Assembly (NCBI GenBank): GCA_033557465.1 | Contig: CM066031.1 | Coordinates: 1,233,095,312-1,233,159,311, forward strand | Origin: Ichthyophis bannanicus | Taxonomy: Eukaryota; Chordata; Amphibia; Gymnophiona; Ichthyophiidae | Length of the DNA stretch: 64,000 nucleotides | Reading direction: 5' to 3' | In this document: positions 45,699 through 56,680 of the stretch, in pieces | Numbering within the stretch: the first letter of the stretch is position 1 | How the letters are laid out: every line of letters starts with the position of its first letter | Notes under the pieces: model-generated | The model's input: the letters and a program-made list of their open reading frames with translations, nothing else | What the model was told of the DNA's origin: nothing | Database searches by the model: none | Program-made: the position numbers and the translations under genes

Positions 45699-46016
45699 GT
45701 GACACCCAGGCCATGGTGGCAGAGGATATGGAGGATGGTGCAGAGTCAGGGGCAGGAGACATGGCTGAAGTGGCAGACACCGATGTTGCTGCCAGCACCT
45801 ATGTGGAGGCCCCAGGGGGTGATGTGGCGCAGGATGTGGAGGGGGCAGCGGTCGTCCACTCCCCATGGGGGAGCAGCAGCAGCAGCACAGTGGCTGGGGT
45901 GGGGCCTGAGACCACACTGTCAGCACCGAGGCCAGCGGGCACAGCACCCACCATCATGGGTAAGGTACTGCAGGAGCTGCGGGTCCATACTGCCTCATCA
46001 CGTGCCGATGCTGAAG
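45699..46016 (+). pseudogene. Harbinger Myb/SANT-like protein, exon 2
   Basis: It follows the acceptor CCCCCAG at 45698. The split codon G|GT joins exon 1 in phase, giving LAG-DTQAMVAEDME. The exon is acidic and low complexity (EDMEDGAESGAGDMAE, then GSSSSSTVAG) and stays open to the donor GCTGAAG|GTGGGT at 46016. Likely a flexible linker between DNA-binding and C-terminal domains. Confidence 0.82.
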
Positions 46017-47439
46017 GTGGGTGACTGCCCAGATGGGTGACATATTCCAGTTAATAGATGCAAGGTAAAGTGATAGTGTCGTATCTTTTGTGCATGTTTG
46101 TGTCAGTTGCAACTGCTCCAGCCTCCATCATCTGGATTCCCCATGTCTTCTGCTAGCTCTCCATTGTCTGCTGACCATGTGTCCTTTTGTCTCTCCCCTA
46201 GTTTGTTCCCATTCTGTCCAGACATCTGCATTAACATACTAACCCATCTCCCATTGCTCTCCCCTCATTCCTACTTCAGCCACTCAGATCCTACCCCACC
46301 AACCTCAATCCCCACCTAAACCTCCCAATACCCAGCCAATTGTAGATTTCACATCCCTCCCACACAACATATTTGTCCCCTCTCCATCTCACTCTCTCAG
46401 CCCCATCCCATTCCAAGCCACCCCCAACATTGGCTCTCTTCTAGTTCCAGCAACATCCAGCATCCGCTCCCGTCTAGTCCACGCATCAGCCCATGTCCAG
46501 TGCTAGTCCCCCATCATCCCATGTCCATACCTACCCTACCCCGCCATAAGCCCAGCTCCCCCCCCACAGGCCATGCCCACTCATAGCTCCCTCCCCTCAC
46601 AGCCCATTTCTATTCCAAGCACCCCTCCCCATCAGCTATTTGCATTTCATGCCCCCTCCCACTCAGCCCATTACCAGTCCTAGGCCCCCCCCGTAGCCCA
46701 TTACCAGTCCTAAGCACATCATCAGCCCACCCAAAGTCCCACCCCCCCAGCACCCCATATGCAGTTCTAACCCCCCTCCTCCCATCAGCCCAGGGGACGG
46801 TATATCGGAAACAAACATACCAGCTGCTGCCGCTGCCGCTGCCGCCGTGGCAGTGGCAGACTCATGTGTCCCACGGGGCCCCCCACCTTCTCCGTAGAGC
46901 CCCCTGATCCATTCCCCTGGCACGGTCCATCACAGCCACGAAGGGGGTATGTCCGTCTAATGGCTCTGTTAAGGCTGCCGGGGCTGATGGGACACAGGAA
47001 ATGCCTGTTTCCCATGAGCGCCAGTAGGCTTAACAGAGCCGCGAGAGTGAAACACTCTACTCGTGGGCCTGAATGCCCACGCCGAGTGGAGTGACCCAGG
47101 GGGCTCTGCCGGGCAGGTGGGGGGGGGGACCCCGCAGGAAACTGATTCTGCCGCAGTTACAGCAGCAGCAGCAGTGGCAGCAGCTGGTCTGTTTGTTTAT
47201 CATATGTGTTCCCAGGGCTGTTGGGCAGTATGTTGTTGGGCGGGGCCCCCTGAGATGCGGGGCCCTGTGCAAACAACATTCATAGCCAATGGACAGGCTG
47301 GCACGGTGTGCTACCAACACATACAGATTCACTGCCATAGGTAGTGGCACCCTATATAGTCTGCCAGGACACCTGTTGCATGCGTCACAGTGGCAGATAT
47401 AACAGATGTCTCACAGGTCACACCTTGTCCCACCCACAG
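46017..47439 (+). other. Myb gene intron 2
   Basis: It is bounded by GTGGGT at 46017 and CCACCCACAG ending at 47439. It is C-rich from 46150 to 46800 and contains the foldback at 46810-47200. No genuine frame. Confidence 0.7.
46810..47200. repeat. Foldback element in Myb intron
   Basis: CAAACATACCAGCTGCTGCC on the left and GGCAGCAGCTGGTCTGTTTG on the right are near-perfect inverted arms. Inner arms at 46962-46981 and 47019-47040 (GGCTCTGTTAAGGCTGCCGG against its near complement) share the same centre near 47001. Together they suggest one large imperfect hairpin of about 390 bp. Confidence 0.7.
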
Positions 47440-47516
47440 GCACTCGCCAGGTGCTGCTGGCCATATGTGAGGAGCTACGTGGCCAATGGGAGGAGCTATG
47501 TGCACAATGGGAGGAA
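47440..47516 (+). pseudogene. Harbinger Myb gene, exon 3 first part, cut by CR1
   Basis: After the acceptor ending at 47439, the split codon G|GC keeps phase with exon 2: GTRQVLLAICEELRGQWEEL and then CAQWEE. The frame is interrupted at about 47516 by the 3' end of a minus-strand CR1, and continues at 53345. Confidence 0.83.
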
Positions 47517-47940
47517 ACATAGAAACATAGAAAAATGACGACAGAAAAAGACCACATGGCCTATCTAGTCTGTCCTTCCATATCCACAACTACAACAGTC
47601 CCCTTTTTTCCTTTAGAGATCCTCTGTTTGTCCCACACTTTTTTGAATTCAGATACCATCCTCATCTCTACCACCTCCATTGGGAGACTATTCCATGGAT
47701 CCACCACTCTTTCCGTAAAGAAATATTTCTGCATATCACTCCTGAATCTATCCCCTTTCACCCTCATCCCATGTCCCCTCATAGCAGAGCTTGTTTTCAA
47801 TCAAAAGAGGCTCTTCCCCTGTGCATTTATGCCATGGAGGTATTTAAACATCTCGATCATATCACCTCTATCCCGCCTTTCCTCTAAGGTGTACATATTA
47901 AGATCCTTAAGTCTGTCCACATATGCTTTATAATGAAGAC
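47516..47940 (-). mobile_element. Outer CR1, 3' portion, inserted in Myb exon 3
   Basis: The plus-strand start AAACATAGAAACATAG is the complement of the CR1 TTTCTATG tail. Coding sequence on the minus strand includes LHYKAYVDRLKDLNMYTLEE and PWNSLPMEVVEM. It stops at GAAGAC (47940), where the inner CR1 was inserted. The remainder is at 52664-53344. Confidence 0.88.
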
Positions 47941-48550
47941 TTTCTTTACCAGGGCTCCACACATCAAACAGGGAACTGTACTTGAGCACAGTAGGTTGCT
48001 GAACTCTGTAACCTCTTCAGGTTCAGGAACTGCTAACACCTCATCAGGAGTTAGTGGGCCTGTTTCCTGAGTGCAATTGAAGCCTGCATAAAAAGGCTGC
48101 TATGCCCTGCCCTTTTCAGGCTTTCTTTACCAGGGCTCCACACATCAAACAGGGAACTATACTTGAGCACAGTAGGTTGCTGAACTCTGTAACCTCTTCA
48201 GGTTCAGGAACTGCTAACACCTCATCAGGAGTTAGTGGGCCTGTTTCCTGAGTGCAATTGAAGCCTGCATAAAAAGACTGCTTTGCCCTGCCCTTTTGAG
48301 GCTTTCTTTACCAGGGCTCCACACATCAAACAGTAAGTAAGGATTTGAGGGTTTCTTTGTTTGGTTTTTTTTGTTACATTGCTAGCTCTCTGACTGGGAG
48401 CTCTTAAAAGGGTTTTGTGTATATTTTTTAAAGCAAGGTTATTTCATTTTTGCTGTTTTAGGGGAACTGTACTTGAGCACAGTAGGTTGCTGAACTCTGT
48501 AACCTCCTCAGGTTCAGGAACTGCTAACACCTCATCAGGTGTTAGTTCCC
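47941..48550 (+). promoter_or_regulatory. Tandem 5' UTR monomers of CR1
   Basis: A unit of about 181 bp starting at CTTTCTTTACCAGGGC is present at 47941-48120 and again at 48121-48301, with a partial third copy at 48302-48332 and a fourth portion (GGGAACTGTACTTGAGCACA to CTCATCAG) at 48463-48540. Each full unit contains GCATAAAAAG, which could act as a TATA-like box. By analogy with L1 promoters made of monomers, it may be the CR1 promoter region. The function is inferred. Confidence 0.7.
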
Positions 48551-48772
48551 TCCCTACCCACCCCGACTCCCACCCACCCCTAGTGAGCAGTCTTGCTTTA
48601 TAGGGCACCTCCCCCTTTAACACTTCACAGTGAATTGGACCAGCACATTTTGAATATAATTAAGGAGATTTAACTGCTTTTTCTCTGAAAGGACAGCTGC
48701 AAAACCAGCTGGTACTTGGTAGATCTCTCTCTCTTTTGCTTTAACAGATACCTAAGCTCCACAAACAGAACA

Positions 48773-49717
48773 ATGGCTGGGAAAAATCATATTGCTAAAG
48801 CTGTTGCCCCCGTTACAGCTTCTGCCTCGGTCCAGACAGAGGTCCTATTGCCAGTTGAAGAACCGGTTCCATGTGCACGGTGCCTGCATGCTGAAGCTCT
48901 GAGGAAACAAGTGGAGGAACTCAGAGAGGAGGTGGCGAGGCTGAGGAGCATTCAAGACAGTGAGAAGTACATTGATGAGATGCTGCTTGCAGCAACCAGG
49001 CTCTCCAGCACAGGAGAAGATGGGTGCCAACAGAATGTCGATGGTTGGACAACAGTCACCAGAGCCTGCAAAATCACCAATCCAACTTCACCAGCCCTTG
49101 AATTGAAGAACTATTATGCAGCCCTGGAAGTGGAGGAGGTGAAAGCATCCCTGGAAAGGGAAGAACCAGATTTCAAGTACCCCATAGTTGCGGAATCAGT
49201 GACCAGAAGGAAACGAAGGGTAGTGGTGGTTGGAGACTCTCTTCTGAGGGGTACTGAGGCGTCCATCTGCCGACCAGACTTGATGTCCAGAGAGGTATGC
49301 TGTCTGCCTGGTGCCAAGATCCAAAATGTTACGGAGAGTTTGCCGAGACTCATCAAGCCCACTGACTATTACACAATGTTGCTAATCCATGTTGGAACAA
49401 ATGATACTGCCAGGTATACCTCGGAACGTATCAAAAGTGACTTCATGGCTCTGTGACAGAGGGTGAAGCAGGTAGGTGCACAGGTGGTGTTCTCTTCAAT
49501 TCTCCCTGTTGAGGGTAAAGGCCAAGGCAGAGAGGCTCGCATCCTGGAGATTAATGCATGGCTGCGTGGATGGTGTCTTCGAGAGCATTTTGGTTTCCTA
49601 GACCATGGGATGCTGTTCCAAGGGTTGGAGAGCAGAGATGGCATCCATCTGTTCAAGAAAGGTCAACACATCTTTGGTAGTAGACTGGCTAATCTACTGA
49701 AGAGGGCTTTAAACTAG
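48773..49717 (+). pseudogene. CR1 ORF1 with SGNH-esterase domain, one in-frame stop
   Basis: The frame from ATG at 48773 encodes about 315 residues. Residues 30-90 include PCARCLHAEALRKQ (Cys-rich) and a leucine/glutamate helix. The SGNH domain follows with VVVVGDSLLRGTE (block I, catalytic Ser), LIHVGTNDTARY (block III, Asn), and near the end RDGIHLFKKG (block V, Asp and His). Thus all catalytic residues are present. A single TGA at 49454-49456 interrupts the frame, consistent with a CGA-to-TGA CpG change; the same phase continues to the stop at 49715-49717. Such ORF1 esterases are known in CR1 and are thought to act in RNP or membrane interactions. Confidence 0.9.
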
Positions 49718-49728
49718 ATTCGTTGGGG

Positions 49729-52590
49729 ATGGGTGAAGAAAGCCCCCAGGTAAGTGAAAGCCCCCAGGTAAGTGATACATTAAATACCTTTATGGAAATG
49801 GGTAACAGGGGTAACATATGGAAAGCAGTGTGTATTAATGCCCGTAGCATGGGAAATAAGATCTCTGAAGTTGAAGCTTTGGTGGGAGTGGCTGACTTAG
49901 ATTTAGTGGCCGTTACAGAAACATGGTTCACAGAAAACCATGACTGGGATGTAACTATACCTGGCTATACTTTATTCAGAAAGGACAGGGTAGGAAGAAG
50001 GGGAGGAGGAGTAGCACTATGTGTAAAAACTACTATTAAAGCTTTGGAATTACAGAGCTTAAAAGGGAGAGAGGAGGCATTGTGGGTTAAACTAGAAAGA
50101 GGGAAAGAGAAATCTATTTGCATTGGTGTGATATACAGACCTCCCTCATAAGAGGAAGAGGTGGACAGAGAGTTAATTGAAGACATACGCAGCATTGCTA
50201 GGAAAGGGGAAGTGCTACTGCTAGGAGATTTCAATATGCCAGATGTTGATTGGCACATTCCTGCTGCAGTATCATCTAGGAGTAAGGAGATCCTGGATTC
50301 TCTACAGGGAGAACTATTCAGGCAATTGGTAACAGACCCACACGTGAAAGGGCCATACTGGACTTGGTGCTTACCAATAGTGAAAGTGTTTCTGATGTTG
50401 TAGTGGGAGATCATTTTGCATCCAGTGATCACCAGATGGTATGGTTCAGTATTAGGACTAGGGCTGTTAGAATCCATTCCAAGGTGAAGATCTTAGACTT
50501 TAGGAAGACTAACTTTGCGAAGATGGGCCAATACCTCAGGGAGTCATTAGTGGGATGGGAACAGCTGGGGGATGTAGAACAACAGTGAACAAAACTGAAA
50601 GGGGGTATTTTAAAGGCAACCAACCTTTTTGTTAAAATGGTAAATAAAGGCAAAAGGAACAGGAGACCGCTATGGTTTTCGAAGGAAGTAGCTGAAAAAG
50701 TGAAGAAAAAGAGGGAGGCCTTCATGAAATACAAGAGATCACAGAGAGAGGAAGACAGGCATCTGTATTTGGAAAAACTTAGAGAAGCTAGCAAAGTAGT
50801 CAAGAAGGCAAAGATTCAAAAGGAGGAGGAAATAGCCAATGCAATAAAATGGGGGGGATAAGACATTTTTCAGATATATTAGTGAGAAGAGGAAGGGCAA
50901 AAGTGGTATTGTCAGACTCAAGGGTACAGGGGGGGAATATGTAGAAGCTGATAAGGATAAAGCGGAATTGCTTAACAAATATTTTTGTTCTGTGTTCACA
51001 GATGAAGAACCAGGAGCAGGACCTCAGAAAACACCCACAAATAAGAACAGAAGCGAGGGACATCTTGAACAATTTTCAGAAGACTGTGTTCGTGAGAAAC
51101 TAGCTCAACTTAAAGTAGACAAAGCGATGGGACCGGATGGGATACACCCTAGAATACTGAGGGAACCTGGGGATGTTCTAGCAACTCCACTGACTGACCT
51201 TTTCAATGCCTCGTTGGAGTCGTGAGTGGTGCCAAAGGACTGGAGAGAGGCTCATGTGGTGCCTTTACACAAAAGCGGAAGTAAGGATGTGGCTGAAAAC
51301 TACAGGCCGGTTAGTTTAACTTCAGTGGTGAGTAAATTAATGGAAACGCTGTTGAAAGAGAAAATAGTGAGGTTTCTGGAGTCCAGCGGATTACAGGATC
51401 CGAGGCAGCATGGATTCACCAGAGGCAGGTCTTGTCAGACAAATCTGATTGATTTCTTTGACTGGGTGACCAGGGAGTTGGACCGAGGGAGAGCTCTAGA
51501 TGTGGTGTATTTAGATTTCAGTAAAGCCTTTGACACTGTTCCTCACAGGCGACTTATAAACAAACTGAGCACCCTAGGGATGGACCCTAAAGTTACTGCT
51601 TGGGTTAGAAATTGGTTGGGTGGGAGGCGACAAAGAGTACAAGTAAATGGAGCTCACTCTGAGGAGAAGGATGTTACCAGTGGTGTGCCCCAGGGATCTG
51701 TCCTTGGTCCGATTCTTTTTAACATCTTTGTTAGTGATATAGCGGAAGGGCTGTCGGGTAAGGTTTGCCTCTTTGCGGATGATACCAAAATCTGCAATAA
51801 AGTAGACACCCAGGAAGGTGTAGATAACATGAGGAGGGATCTGGCTAAGCTTGAAGAATGGTCTAGAATTTGGCAACTGGGATTTAATGTTAAAAAATGT
51901 AAGGTCATGCATTTGGGCTGCAGCAATCCAAGGGAGCAATACAGTATAGGGGGTAAAGTACTTTTGTCCACTAAAGAAGAGCGGGACCTAGGCGTGGTTG
52001 TGTCCGATGATCTTAAAGTAGCTAAACAGGTAGAAAAGGCGACGGCAAAAGCTAGAAGGATGCTTGGGTGCATACGGAGAGGAATGGCTAGCAGAAAAAA
52101 GGAGGTGATAATGCCTCTGTATAAGTCTTTGGTGCGACCTCATTTGGAGTATGGTGTGCAATTCTGGAGACCGCACCTTCAAAAGGATGTGAACAGGATG
52201 GAGTCGGTGCAGAGGGTTGCTACTAAGATGATTAGTGGTCTTCATTATAAAGCATATGAGGACAGACTTAAGGATCTTAATATGTATTCCTTAGAGGAAA
52301 GGCGGGATAGAGGTGATATGATTGAGATGTTTAAATACCTCCGTGGCATAAATGTTCAGGGAGAGAGCCTCTTTCAATTGAAAGCAAGTTCTGCGACGAG
52401 GGGACATGGGATGAGGGTGAAGGGAGATAGATTCAGGAGTGATATGCGGAAATATTTCTTTACGGAAAGAGTAGTGGATCCGTGGAATAGTCTCCCAGTG
52501 GAGGTGGTAGAGATGAGGACAGTAACTGAATTAAAAAAAGCATGGGACCAACACAGAGGATCTCTAAAGGTAAAAAGTGGACTGTTGTAG
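49729..52590 (+). pseudogene. CR1 ORF2 endonuclease/reverse transcriptase
   Basis: The APE-type endonuclease: INARSMGNK, VAVTETWF, GVIYRPPS, LLGDFNMPDVDW, then after a shift SSDHQMVWFSI. RT: KAMGPDGIHPRIL, YRPVSLTSVV, QHGFTRGRSCQTNL, VVYLDFSKAFDTVPH (block A), TSGVPQGSVLGPILFNIFVS (block B), LFADDTKICN (block C), then the conserved C-terminus to PWNSLPVEVVEM. Stops fall at 50149-50151 and 51223-51225 in the starting phase, and at 50586-50588 in the shifted phase; frameshifts lie near 50345 and 50855. The RT from 51226 to 52590 is fully open (454 codons). The endonuclease nicks the target, and RT copies the RNA. Recently dead. Confidence 0.94.
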
Positions 52591-52663
52591 TTGTTATGGA
52601 AGGACAGACTAGATGGGCCTTGTAGTCTTTTTCTGTCATCATGTTTCTATGTTTCTATGTTTC

Positions 52664-53344
52664 TAAGACCACAAACCATTGTAGTAGCCACCCTCTGTAC
52701 TGATTCCATCCTGTTTATATCCTTTTGAAGGTGCAGTCTCCAGAATTGCACGCAGTACTCCAAATGAGGTCACACCAAAGACTTATACAGAGGCACTATC
52801 ACCTCCTTTTTTCTGCTGGCCATTCCTCTCCCCATGCACCCAAACATCCTTCTAGCTTTTGCTGTCGCCTTTTCTACCTGTTTAGCTACTTTAAGATCAT
52901 CAGACACAATCACACCTAGGTCCCGCTCTTCTTTAGTAGACAAAAGTACTTTACCCCATATACCATAGCACGAGGATTGCTCCCTTGGATTGCTGCAGCC
53001 CAAATGCATGACCTTACATTTTTTAACATTAAATCCAAGCTGCCAAATTCTAGACCATTCTTCAAGCTTAGCTAGACCCCTCCTCACGTTATCTACACCT
53101 TCCCATGTGTCTACTCTATTGCAGATTTTGGTATCATCTGCAAGGAGGCAAACCTTACCTGACAGCCCTTCCACTGTATCATTAACAAAGATGTTAAAAA
53201 GAATCAGACCAATGACAGATCCCTGGGGCACACAATTGGTAACTTCCTTCTCCTCAGAGTGAGCTCCATTTATCTGTACCCTTTGTCACCTCCCACTCAA
53301 CCAATTTCTAACCCAAGGAGTAACTTTAGGGTTCATCCCTAGGG
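52664..53344 (-). mobile_element. Outer CR1, 5' portion (truncated)
   Basis: Minus-strand coding continues from LTLGMNPKVTPWVRNWL (53340-53285) through GSVIGLILFNIFVND and LLADDTKICN to TMVCG at 52670. The usual FADD is LADD here. It ends at a 5' truncation in CCTAGGG at about 53344, where the Myb exon resumes. Older than the nested CR1, judging by its extra frame changes. Confidence 0.88.
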
Positions 53345-53580
53345 TGAGACAGGCCCACATACATGTGATGCTCAGGCTATGCCAGGACGTGCAGGTCCTA
53401 CGTGACAACATTGGCCAGCTGCGTGGGACAGCCAAGGCAATGGTGTTTGGGATCAGTCGGGTGGCTGATGCACTCGAGGCCATGGCCGGTCATGGGCAGC
53501 AGCTAGCAGTAGCATCACCAGTGCCAAGGGGTGGGAAGGGCCGTGTTCGGCGAGGCCGTGGGAAGGCATGCAGGTTGTGA
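53345..53580 (+). pseudogene. Harbinger Myb gene, exon 3 second part
   Basis: The frame reads RQAHIHVMLRLCQDVQVLRD, then NIGQLRGTAKAMVFGISRVA and a basic end (GGKGRVRRGRGKACRL) to the stop at 53578-53580. The helical segment with DNIGQL resembles the C-terminal part of Myb-like Harbinger proteins. It continues exon 3 from 47516 across the CR1 nest. AATAAAG at about 53612 could be its polyadenylation signal. Confidence 0.82.
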
Positions 53581-55339
53581 GTGTGGGGAACTGGTTCATC
53601 ATGTCCAACACAATAAAGCCATCTTCACTTGTTGGTAGCTGTGTGCATGTGTCCAGTGTTTGTGTCTGCACTCCCATGGTTACCCTGTCCCTCATGTGGT
53701 CATCTGGTCACATATGCCTTGCCATGGCATGTTGACCCATTGGCATGCTGTCCCCTGTCCCCATCCCATGTCCCTGGGGGTGGGGGGTCTGAACTGCCGC
53801 CATTTGGCACAAATAGGGTTTGCCATACGACCTGTGCCATGTACCATGCCATGTGTGCACCGCTGCCACGTCCAAGCCACCATGCATGTGACCATGTATG
53901 CTGCCCAGCAGAGCACCTGGGTACATCCTGGTGGCTCCAGGGGATACCTACACCTGCACACATGCCCATCCCCCACACCTGATGTGGGGCCCAATCCATG
54001 TATGGGAGATATGTCTACCACACATACACACTGGGACATGCTCACATGTGTCACACTCACTGCAACAGCATGTCTAGAAAGGAGACACATGACCATTGTG
54101 ATGTGTACCTGAAATATAACATTTTTATTTTTTACAACATTGGTTATTCACATGTGTCCCCGTGTGCCTGTCTCAGGTCACAGGACAGCACATGGCAGGG
54201 CTGCCATGTGGCACTGTGGTGCTCACATACCCTGAGGGCCACCATCAGCAGATGGCTGGGGAACTGCGCTCCCCATGCCGGCCTCACGCTGCATGTGCAG
54301 CTCCTCAGCCATACGCGATATGGTGCCTGCCAGCCGGCCCATGGTACGGTCCTGATCCCGCTGGGCCCACAGCACAACACCCATTGCCACAGCCAGGTGG
54401 TCCACACAAATACCACCACACACACACCATGTGCCTGGTGTCTGCATGGTGGCATCTGCAGACCCCCTGTCTGTGGCAATGTATGCAGTTGCTGCACCCA
54501 GGCAGGCAACATGGCTGGAGACATGGGGCAGGTGGCTGGGGCTCCCAGTGCCCTGTGCTGTCCTGTGACCCCTCCCACCCACAGGCCCCCCTCCCCGCCC
54601 TCCCTACCCTCCCCGCTCTCCTCACCCACCACCCCCTCCCCACACCTCACCATCCCCCTCCCCCTCCCCTCCCTCCCAACCCTTCCCCATCCTCCACCCC
54701 CTCTGTGGCTTCTTCCAGCCCTACTCGCTCGTCCTCCACCTCCATCGTGTCCACCTGGGTAGGGGGCTGGGCAGCTGTGGCCTTGGGGATGATGGTCCCT
54801 CACCAGCATCTGCATCCTCTGTGAGGGGAAACCAAACATTACCACCGCTGTCATGTGTTTGCAACATCATGGAAACACAGTATGTGTCCCCACGGGCTCC
54901 TGGGCCACTGGGACATGCTGTTGTGCAACGCAAAGGCTGCAACACTCACTGTCGCCTTGGCCCATTGCCTCCTGGCACATCTCCTGCCCTTTCTTGCGTA
55001 GGTCCTCCACCTGGGGGTACAGCAATGTTTGGGACAAATAGGGAACAAACATCCCTGGCCATCGGCTACTGCATATTACACATGGCTGTGAGCAGCAGGG
55101 GGCTGCTCCTGCTGTGCCATGTCGGTCCGATGCTAGCAGTTGCCACCGCCGCCTGCATGTGTGCGTGTGAGGCTGGGCATGTGTATTTTGCCACCTATGT
55201 GTCCTGAGTGCAGCCTCCCATGCGCCCCATACCGGGCCGCTGGCCTATCCTTACATGACATGACAGCACCATGGCATGTGTGCCATTGGCATTCTGATGC
55301 CCAGGGGATGTGACTCCATACTCTATGTGTAGTCCAGGG
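53581..55339. other. Harbinger interior downstream of Myb gene, no gene recognised
   Basis: CA/TG- and CCT-rich. Long frames at 53998-54854 on both strands are proline- or glycine-rich products of base composition and show no domain. Confidence 0.5.
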
Positions 55340-56680
55340 CACACTTGGGTGTAGGGCAGACTTACGCACATCAAACTGCTCACCTACCATAGCACCAAGA
55401 TGAATAACAGACCTCTATAACCAGGATGAGGCCTCCTGGGGATAGGGCAGACCTGCGCACAACAACCTGTGCACCTACCATAGCACCAGAATGAATAACA
55501 GACCTCTATAACCAGGCCTGAGGCCTCCTGGGGTTAGGGCAGACCTGCGCACAGCAACCTGCGCACCATAGTACCAGAATGAATGACAGACCTCTATAAT
55601 GGGACCTGAGGCCTTCTGGGGATAGGGCAGACTTGCGCACATCAACAGGAGCACCTACCATAGCACCAGGATTAAACACAGACCTCTGTATATAGGCCTG
55701 AGGCCTCCTGGGGATAGGGAAGACTTGCGCATATCATCAGGAGCACCTACCATAGCACTAGGATTGAACACAGACCTCTGTAAATAGGCCTGAGGCCTCC
55801 TGGGGATAGGGAAGACCTGCGCACAGCAACCTGCATACCTACCATAGCACCAGGATGAATGACAGACCTCTGTAATCAGACCTGAGGCCTCCTAGGGATA
55901 GGGCAGACCTGTACACAACAACCTGCGCACCTACCATAGGATGAATAAAAAACCCCTATAATGGGGCCTGAGGCCTCCTGGGGATAGGGCAGACTTGCGC
56001 ACATCAACAGGAGCACCTACCATAGCACCAGGATTGAACACAGACCTCTGTAAATAGATCTGAGGCCTCCTGGGGATAAGGCAGACTTGTTCACATCAAC
56101 CTGCGTACCTACCATAGCACCAGGATGAATGACAGACCTCTATAATGGGGCCTGAGGCCTCCTGGGGATAGGGCAGACTTGCGCACATCAACAGGAGCAC
56201 CTACCATAGCACCAGGATTGAACACAGACCTCTGTAAATAGGCCCGTGGCCTCCTGGGGATAGGGCAGACTTGCACACATCAACAGGAGCACCTACCATA
56301 GCACCAGGATTGAACACGACCTCTGTAAATAGGCCCGAGACCTCCTGGGGATAGGGCAGACCTGTGCACATCAACTTGCGTACCTACCATAGCACCAGGA
56401 TGAATAACAGACCTCTATAATGGGGCCTGAGGCCTGCTGATAATAGGGCAGACTTGCGCACATCAACAGGAGCACTTACCATAGCACCAGGATTGAACAC
56501 AGACCTCTCTAAATAAGCCTGAAGCCACCTGGGGTTAGAGCAGACCTGTCCACCTACCATAGCACCAGGATTGATTACAGACCTCTTTGATGAGGCCTGT
56601 GGCCTCCTGGGGATAGGGCAGACTTGCGCACAACAGCATGCACACCTACATTGATCACAGGTTGACCCACAGATTGGTCC
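55340..56680 (+). repeat. Minisatellite with 91-bp unit, about 14 copies
   Basis: GGCCTGAGGCCTCCTGGGGA or close variants occur near 55430, 55525, 55612, 55705, 55796, 55887, 55975, 56066, 56157, 56249, 56340, 56431, 56524 and 56609, a mean spacing of 91 bp. Each unit also holds GGGCAGACTTGCGCACA and CCTACCATAGCACCAGGAT. Units differ by substitutions and small indels, so the array is not very young. Confidence 0.93.

Larger units (their letters stand above)
47941..52663 (+). mobile_element. Near full-length CR1 LINE, nested in an older CR1
   Basis: It contains a repeated 5' UTR (47941-48550), ORF1 (48773-49717), ORF2 (49729-52590) and a 3' end of TTTCTATG units (to 52663). It interrupts a minus-strand CR1 whose two halves (47516-47940 and 52664-53344) join in frame (VCGLHYKAY). 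AAGAC occurs at both junctions and may be part of a target duplication. The nucleotide match to the copies at 22597 and 31758 indicates one young family. Confidence 0.92.

Noticed and set aside
51574..52073. Antisense frames inside CR1 ORF2
   Set aside because: Shadows of the RT frame; the same antisense frames recur in every CR1 copy because the sense sequence is conserved.
54144..54854. Frames of over 200 codons on both strands near the Myb gene end
   Set aside because: Pro- and Gly-rich translations of CCT/CCC repeats, mutually overlapping, with no conserved motif.
55340..56680. CRISPR-like array
   Set aside because: Units are contiguous 91-bp tandem repeats without unique spacers, in a vertebrate genome.
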